Of a stretch of DNA of 64,000 bases, positions 59,513 to 64,000 are shown in pieces. The translations under genes and the position numbers were made by a program. A model generated the notes under the pieces. The model saw nothing but the letters and a program-made list of their open reading frames with translations. It searched no databases and had not been told where the DNA came from. Positions within the stretch are counted from its first letter, which is position 1, and each line of letters opens with the position of its first letter. This stretch comes from Flavobacterium rhamnosiphilum (lineage in GTDB: Bacteria > Bacteroidota > Bacteroidia > Flavobacteriales > Flavobacteriaceae): positions 496,001-560,000 of the forward strand of contig NZ_SMLG01000001.1 of assembly GCF_004349195.1 (NCBI RefSeq), in the 5' to 3' direction.

Positions 59513-61927
59513 ATGTACGTAGTAAAAAGAGACGGCCACAAAGAGCCGGTAATGTTCGACAAAATCACGGATAGAATTAAAAAACTATGTTATGGTTTAA
59601 ATGATTTGGTAGATGCTGTGAAAGTAGCAATGCGAGTAATTGAAGGACTTTATGATGGAGTTTCTACGTCAGAATTAGATAATTTAGCAGCCGAAACTGC
59701 GGCTTCGATGACTATTGCGCATCCAGATTATGCACAATTGGCAGCGAGAATTGCAATTTCGAATTTGCATTCCAATACAAAAAAATCATTTTCGGAAACA
59801 ATGAACGATATGTTTCATTATGTAAACCCGAGAAATGGGCAAGATGCTCCTTTGTTGTCTGAAGAAGTGCATCAAGTGATTATGAAAAATGCTGAATTCT
59901 TGGATTCACATGTGATATATAACAGAGATTTCAACTACGATTATTTTGGCTTTAAAACGCTGGAACGTTCTTATTTGCTAAAAATAAACGGTAAAATCGT
60001 GGAACGTCCGCAACATATGTTGATGCGTGTTTCGGTTGGAATTCACTTAGATGATTTGACATCAGTAATAGAAACTTACGACTTAATGTCGAAAAAATTC
60101 TTTACGCATGCGACTCCAACGCTTTTCAACGCTGGAACGCCAAAACCTCAAATGTCTTCTTGTTTCCTTTTGGCAATGCAAGACGATAGTATTGACGGGA
60201 TTTATGACACGTTGAAACAAACGGCTAAAATCTCGCAATCAGCAGGTGGAATAGGACTTTCTATTCATAACGTGAGAGCGACAGGTTCTTATATTCGAGG
60301 GACTAATGGAACGTCAAACGGAATTGTTCCAATGTTGCGTGTTTTCAATGACACGGCGCGTTATGTAGATCAAGGTGGTGGAAAACGTAAAGGAAGTTTT
60401 GCGATTTATATCGAAACTTGGCATGCGGATATTTTTGAATTCTTGGACTTGAAAAAGAATACCGGAAAAGAAGAAATGCGTGCAAGAGATTTATTTTTTG
60501 CGATGTGGACTTCTGATTTATTCATGAAAAGAGTACAAGAAGACAGTTATTGGACGTTGATGTGTCCTAACGAATGTCCGGGATTGTATGATGTGTATGG
60601 CGAAGAGTTTGAAGCGATGTACATTGATTACGAGAAACGCGGAAAAGGTAGAAAAACCATCAAAGCACATGAATTGTGGGAGAAAATTCTGGAATCGCAA
60701 ATTGAAACTGGAACGCCTTACATGTTGTATAAAGATGCAGCCAATAGAAAATCAAACCAAAAAAATCTGGGTACGATTCGTTCTTCGAATTTGTGTACTG
60801 AGATTATGGAATATACTTCTAAAGATGAAATCGCGGTTTGTAACCTGGCGTCACTTTCATTGCCAATGTTTGTGGAAAACAAAAAATTCAATCATGACTT
60901 GTTGTTTACCGTGACGAAACGTGTAACGAGAAACTTGAATAAAGTTATCGACAGAAATTATTATCCGGTAAGAGAAGGAGAAAATTCTAATAAACGCCAC
61001 AGACCAATCGGTCTTGGAGTACAAGGATTAGCCGATGCTTTCATTATGTTGCGTTTGCCTTTTACCAGTGATGAAGCTAAAAAACTGAATCAGGAAATTT
61101 TTGAAACCTTATACTTTGCTGCTGTAACCGCATCGATGGAAATGGCGAAAGAAGAAGGTCCTTATTCCACTTTTAAAGGTTCGCCAATTTCACAAGGAGA
61201 ATTTCAATACAACCTTTGGGGATTGAAAGATGAGGAATTATCAGGACGTTGGGATTGGGCTTCGTTAAGAAAAGAAGTGATGGAATATGGGGTGAGAAAT
61301 TCATTGTTAGTAGCGCCAATGCCAACTGCTTCGACTTCGCAAATTTTGGGTAACAACGAAGCATTCGAACCATATACTTCTAATATTTACACGAGAAGAG
61401 TACTTTCGGGAGAATTTATTGTGGTAAACAAACACTTATTGCACGATTTAGTGGAACGCGGTTTGTGGAACGAAACTTTGAAACAAGAATTAATGCGTAA
61501 TAACGGTTCTGTTCAAGACCTAAACATTCCGCAAGACTTGAAAGAATTGTACAAAACGGTTTGGGAAATGTCAATGAAAGACATTATCGATATGTCACGT
61601 CAACGGGGTTATTTTGTCGATCAATCGCAATCATTGAACTTATTTATGCAAAATGCCAATTATTCTAAATTGACATCAATGCATTTCTACGCTTGGCAAT
61701 CAGGATTAAAAACAGGGATGTATTATTTAAGAACAAAAGCTGCGGTGGATGCGATTAAATTTACATTGAACAATGATAAAAAAGCGGAGCCAATTGAAAT
61801 TCAAGAACAACCAGTTGCCATTCCTGTAGTAACGGAAGCAGTAGAGATGACTGCTGATGAATACAGAGCAATGATTGAATTGTCTAAAAATGCAGGTCCG
61901 GACGAATGTGAAATGTGTGGGTCTTAA
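59513..61927 (+). CDS. nrdA: Class Ia ribonucleotide reductase, large subunit
   Basis: Reduces ribonucleoside diphosphates using the NrdB radical. The 804-residue protein starts with an ATP cone (about 1-95, [19 protein letters not shown]), the allosteric activity site. The ten-stranded barrel follows, with [20 protein letters not shown] and the catalytic [12 protein letters not shown] (Asn, Cys, Glu). The C-terminal CEMC pair (DECEMCGS) is the shuttle to thioredoxin or glutaredoxin. It stands in a segment flanked by inverted copies of a 140-bp repeat. A hairpin terminator lies at 62032. Confidence 0.96.
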   Translation: MYVVKRDGHKEPVMFDKITDRIKKLCYGLNDLVDAVKVAMRVIEGLYDGVSTSELDNLAAETAASMTIAHPDYAQLAARIAISNLHSNTKKSFSETMNDMFHYVNPRNGQDAPLLSEEVHQVIMKNAEFLDSHVIYNRDFNYDYFGFKTLERSYLLKINGKIVERPQHMLMRVSVGIHLDDLTSVIETYDLMSKKFFTHATPTLFNAGTPKPQMSSCFLLAMQDDSIDGIYDTLKQTAKISQSAGGIGLSIHNVRATGSYIRGTNGTSNGIVPMLRVFNDTARYVDQGGGKRKGSFAIYIETWHADIFEFLDLKKNTGKEEMRARDLFFAMWTSDLFMKRVQEDSYWTLMCPNECPGLYDVYGEEFEAMYIDYEKRGKGRKTIKAHELWEKILESQIETGTPYMLYKDAANRKSNQKNLGTIRSSNLCTEIMEYTSKDEIAVCNLASLSLPMFVENKKFNHDLLFTVTKRVTRNLNKVIDRNYYPVREGENSNKRHRPIGLGVQGLADAFIMLRLPFTSDEAKKLNQEIFETLYFAAVTASMEMAKEEGPYSTFKGSPISQGEFQYNLWGLKDEELSGRWDWASLRKEVMEYGVRNSLLVAPMPTASTSQILGNNEAFEPYTSNIYTRRVLSGEFIVVNKHLLHDLVERGLWNETLKQELMRNNGSVQDLNIPQDLKELYKTVWEMSMKDIIDMSRQRGYFVDQSQSLNLFMQNANYSKLTSMHFYAWQSGLKTGMYYLRTKAAVDAIKFTLNNDKKAEPIEIQEQPVAIPVVTEAVEMTADEYRAMIELSKNAGPDECEMCGS

Positions 61928-62031
61928 AGATTTTAGAATGATGATTAACGATTTTTGATTTTTGATCGAAAACCGTAATGAATAGAACACTTTGTCATTT
62001 CTCCCGAAGTTTCGGGAAGAGGATAAATTTT

Positions 62032-62066
62032 AAGCAGTTATTGTAATGATAACTGCTTTTTTTTTG
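62032..62066 (+). terminator. Terminator of nrdA
   Basis: AAGCAGTTAT / ATAACTGCTT stem with a seven-base loop and a long T run, 105 bp past the nrdA stop. A separate TCCCGAAG/TTTCGGGA palindrome sits just before (62002-62018). Confidence 0.8.
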
Positions 62067-62210
62067 GAGCTATTTAGCTTCGCTGAATCTTCGATGTTCC
62101 GCTTTCCGTTTCAATTTTTTTATTTTTAAAGAAAAAATAAAAAGGATTTTCCCTGCAAACGAAGTTCACTGAACTCCCATGAAATTAAAAGTGTTGTGAA
62201 GTAATCAGGG
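62066..62210 (+). repeat. Dispersed flavobacterial repeat, copy 3
   Basis: Begins GGAGCTATTTAGC, then CCGCTTTCCGTTTCAA, an A/T hairpin (TTTTTATTTTTAAAGAAAAA), CAAACGAAGTTCACTGAACT, and ends GTGAAGTAATCAGGG. It lacks the GC-rich 18-bp palindrome but otherwise matches copy 2 in opposite orientation. With the nrdA terminator and the -7 box at 62255 it accounts for the 386-bp gap before the RDD gene. Confidence 0.65.
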
Positions 62211-62254
62211 TTAAAATACCAAGAGCTAACAGTTTAAATTTGTAAATAATTCAC

Positions 62255-62262
62255 TATATTTG
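62255..62262 (+). promoter_or_regulatory. -7 box for the RDD gene
   Basis: TATATTTG, an exact TAnnTTTG match about 50 bp before the ATG at 62314. Confidence 0.5.
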
Positions 62263-62313
62263 AGATAGTTATTAGTCTTAAAACCTTTTTTATAATAATC
62301 AAAAATAATAAAA

Positions 62314-62805
62314 ATGGAAAATAAAAAATTTACTGTTACAGATGATTTATTAGCTTCCAAAGAGCAGCGTTTCCTGAATTTTATTATCGATATATTGATA
62401 GTTTATGTTATTGAAATCACTATTGGTACCACTTTAAATATAATTGGAGACTTGACCAATAGTTATGCCGCTTCGAATTGGGTTACATCATTAAGCCCAA
62501 TTGAAAACTTCTTTTTTGGACTTATTATCCTGTTTTTTTATTATGGACTGACTGAAATGTATTTCTCCAGAACCTTCGCTAAATATTTTACAAAAACACT
62601 TGTTGTCAAACATGACGGTTCAAAACCAAATATGAAAAGCATTATTATACGAACAGTATCGAGATTAATTCCTTTGGAGCCTTTTTCTTTTTTAATTGCT
62701 GCGCGCGGATGGCATGATACATTATCCGTTACGTATGTGGTGAAGAAACATGAGTTTATAGCAAAAAAGAAATTGCTTGATCCATCTGATGAAATCGTAG
62801 TTTAA
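62314..62805 (+). CDS. RDD family membrane protein
   Basis: A 163-residue inner-membrane protein with two helix regions (RFLNFIIDILIVYVIEITIG and NFFFGLIILFFYYGLTEMYF) and a third, weaker segment. RFLNFIID is the Arg/Asp core of the RDD family. RDD proteins are widespread, and some may act in Na+/H+ exchange, but no role is proven for this one. The C-terminal tail is charged and cytoplasmic. It converges with metE across a terminator. Confidence 0.82.
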   Translation: MENKKFTVTDDLLASKEQRFLNFIIDILIVYVIEITIGTTLNIIGDLTNSYAASNWVTSLSPIENFFFGLIILFFYYGLTEMYFSRTFAKYFTKTLVVKHDGSKPNMKSIIIRTVSRLIPLEPFSFLIAARGWHDTLSVTYVVKKHEFIAKKKLLDPSDEIVV

Positions 62806-62824
62806 TAATAGTTTCCTTAAAAAG

Positions 62825-62863
62825 AAAACCCAGTAAATTTTTAAATCTACTGGGTTTTTTTGA
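62825..62863. terminator. Bidirectional terminator between RDD gene and metE
   Basis: 11-bp stem AAAACCCAGTA / TACTGGGTTTT with a 12-base loop, A and T runs on either side. Confidence 0.85.
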
Positions 62864-62869
62864 ATTGAA

Positions 62870-64000
62870 TTATACCGTTGCAATGTTTTCTACAGCAATT
62901 CTCATTTGTTGAGCTGCAGCTACCATTTCGATTAAAGCCTTTTTGGTTTCATCCCAATGACGTGTTTTTAAACCACAATCCGGATTTACCCAAAGTTGAT
63001 CTACAGGAATCACTGCCGAAGCTTTTTCTAGTAATCGTACCATTTCAGTACTTGAAGGTACACGAGGTGAGTGAATGTCATAGACTCCTGGACCTATTTC
63101 GTTTGGATAATTGAAATCGGCGAAAGCATCGAGCAATTCCATTTGTGAACGCGAACATTCTATGGTGATTACATCGGCATCCATGTCGGCAATATTTTGG
63201 ATGATATCGTTGAATTCGCTGTAGCACATGTGCGTATGAATCTGGGTGTCATCTTTCACACCACTTGCCGAAATTCGAAATGCTTTTACCGCCCAATCCA
63301 AATAGGTTGTCCAGTCTTCTTTTCGCAAAGGCAATCCTTCTCGAATAGCGGGTTCATCAATTTGAATAATCTTAATTCCTGCATTTTCTAAATCGACTAC
63401 TTCATCTCTAATCGCCAATGCAATTTGGGTGCAGGTTTCCGAGCGCGGTTGATCGTTACGAACAAATGACCATTGCAAAATAGTTACGGGACCGGTTAAC
63501 ATTCCTTTTACCCATTTTGGTGTAAGTGATTGTGCGAAAGAGGACCATTTTACTGTCATAGGATTTGGGCGGGAAACATCACCGTAAATAACGGGAGGTT
63601 TCACGCAACGGCTGCCATAACTTTGCACCCAACCATTTTTGGTAAACGTAAATCCGTCCAATTGTTCGCCAAAGTATTCCACCATATCGTTGCGTTCAAA
63701 TTCTCCGTGAACCAAAACGTCAATGCCGGTTTCTTCTTGAAAACGGATGGTTTCTTCCGTTTCCTTTTTAATTAAATCATCGTATTGTTGTTGATTTAAT
63801 TCTCCTTTTTTGAACTTGGCTCTCCAGCTTCGTACTTCCGTTGTTTGCGGGAAAGAACCAATAGTTGTAGTCGGGAATAATGGAAGATCCAATACGTCAA
63901 TTTGTTTTTTTCTACGAATTGAAAATGGATTTTCTCGTTGGTCATCCCCAGTTGTAATGCTGGCGACACGATTTTTTACCGCATCATTATGTATTAAAGT
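62870..64000 (-). CDS. metE: Cobalamin-independent methionine synthase, C-terminal part (runs off the right edge)
   Basis: Transfers a methyl group from methyl-tetrahydrofolate to homocysteine. The frame is open from 64000 to the stop at 62870 (376 residues), about the C-terminal half of the usual 750-770. Near the edge [20 protein letters not shown] leads into TIGSFPQT, the start of the catalytic barrel. Zinc-ligand positions are THMCYSEF (His, Cys), a Glu in [10 protein letters not shown], and Cys in [11 protein letters not shown]. An apparent start near 63892 is an internal TTG, not the real start. The gene continues beyond the window, as does its promoter, where a SAM-type control element would be expected but cannot be seen. 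Confidence 0.95.
   Translation of the reverse strand, partial: TLIHNDAVKNRVASITTGDDQRENPFSIRRKKQIDVLDLPLFPTTTIGSFPQTTEVRSWRAKFKKGELNQQQYDDLIKKETEETIRFQEETGIDVLVHGEFERNDMVEYFGEQLDGFTFTKNGWVQSYGSRCVKPPVIYGDVSRPNPMTVKWSSFAQSLTPKWVKGMLTGPVTILQWSFVRNDQPRSETCTQIALAIRDEVVDLENAGIKIIQIDEPAIREGLPLRKEDWTTYLDWAVKAFRISASGVKDDTQIHTHMCYSEFNDIIQNIADMDADVITIECSRSQMELLDAFADFNYPNEIGPGVYDIHSPRVPSSTEMVRLLEKASAVIPVDQLWVNPDCGLKTRHWDETKKALIEMVAAAQQMRIAVENIATV

Noticed and set aside
62870..63892. Start of metE at 63892
   Set aside because: This is an internal TTG codon; the frame continues upstream to the window edge with conserved MetE sequence, so the gene is partial.
1..64000. CRISPR arrays, tRNA or rRNA genes, prophage or complete insertion sequences
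   Set aside because: I looked through the intergenic DNA and saw no regularly spaced direct repeats with unique spacers, no cloverleaf ends, no transposase, integrase or phage structural genes.

Overview
The window is a stretch of chromosome from a low-GC Bacteroidota, most likely a Flavobacterium or close relative. Four things point there. Promoters carry the TAnnTTTG -7 box of this phylum and Shine-Dalgarno sites are mostly absent. Flavobacterial family proteins are present: DUF5686, DUF3098, DUF4271, DUF4296, a type IX secretion C-terminal signal and a CarboxypepD_reg-like TonB receptor. Gene neighbourhoods are typical (ftsX-DUF3098-uppP-truB, hemD-DUF4271, pyrH-frr). Several short palindromic repeat families are scattered between genes. 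No rRNA, tRNA, CRISPR array, prophage or complete insertion sequence was seen.

Layout. 1-11.8 kb: N-terminal part of asnS, a small orphan membrane protein, an RND/MMPL exporter, a CPA2 cation/proton antiporter with a Gdx/SugE-type SMR exporter, a DUF5686 outer-membrane protein, pyrH-frr and a patatin-like hydrolase. 11.8-13.5 kb: a thioredoxin-fold protein, a ParE-type toxin-antitoxin pair and a gene-poor stretch holding a diverged copy of the truB 3' end. 13.5-29.2 kb: housekeeping genes (truB, uppP, DUF3098, ftsX, leuS with two in-frame expansions, a zinc metallopeptidase, an Lrp regulator, hemD, DUF4271, a polyprenol-phosphate mannosyltransferase, pyrC, tyrS and a LuxE-like protein). 29.3-42.2 kb: a phosphate region, described below. 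42.3-64 kb: a MurG-like glycosyltransferase, a secreted Lys/Ala-repeat protein, a 1143-residue outer-membrane protein, aspartate kinase, fbp, an S41 protease cluster, MarC, nrdB-(unknown gene)-nrdA and the C-terminal half of metE.

The most coherent and interesting system is the phosphate region. It contains a PhoB/PhoR pair, an OprP-type porin, pstS, pstC-pstA-pstB, phoU, a TonB-dependent receptor and a probably surface-exposed right-handed-helix-like lipoprotein. By reading the sequence I found TAAC/TAAT repeats at exact 11-bp steps upstream of five of these genes (receptor, lipoprotein, porin, pstS, pstC). They end 14 bp (three cases), 25 bp or 36 bp before the -7 box, that is 14 plus 0, 1 or 2 further 11-bp steps. 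This is the geometry expected of a PhoB-type tandem operator. It places the receptor and lipoprotein in the same regulon as the Pst transporter and suggests an outer-membrane system for phosphate or a phosphorus compound.

Other points of interest are: a GC-rich palindromic repeat inserted in frame in the leuS editing domain; a PstS-like segment in the periplasmic loop of PstC; inverted copies of a 140-bp repeat flanking nrdA; a 230-bp MITE-like nested inverted repeat next to a perfect 25-bp hairpin; and the displaced truB tail.
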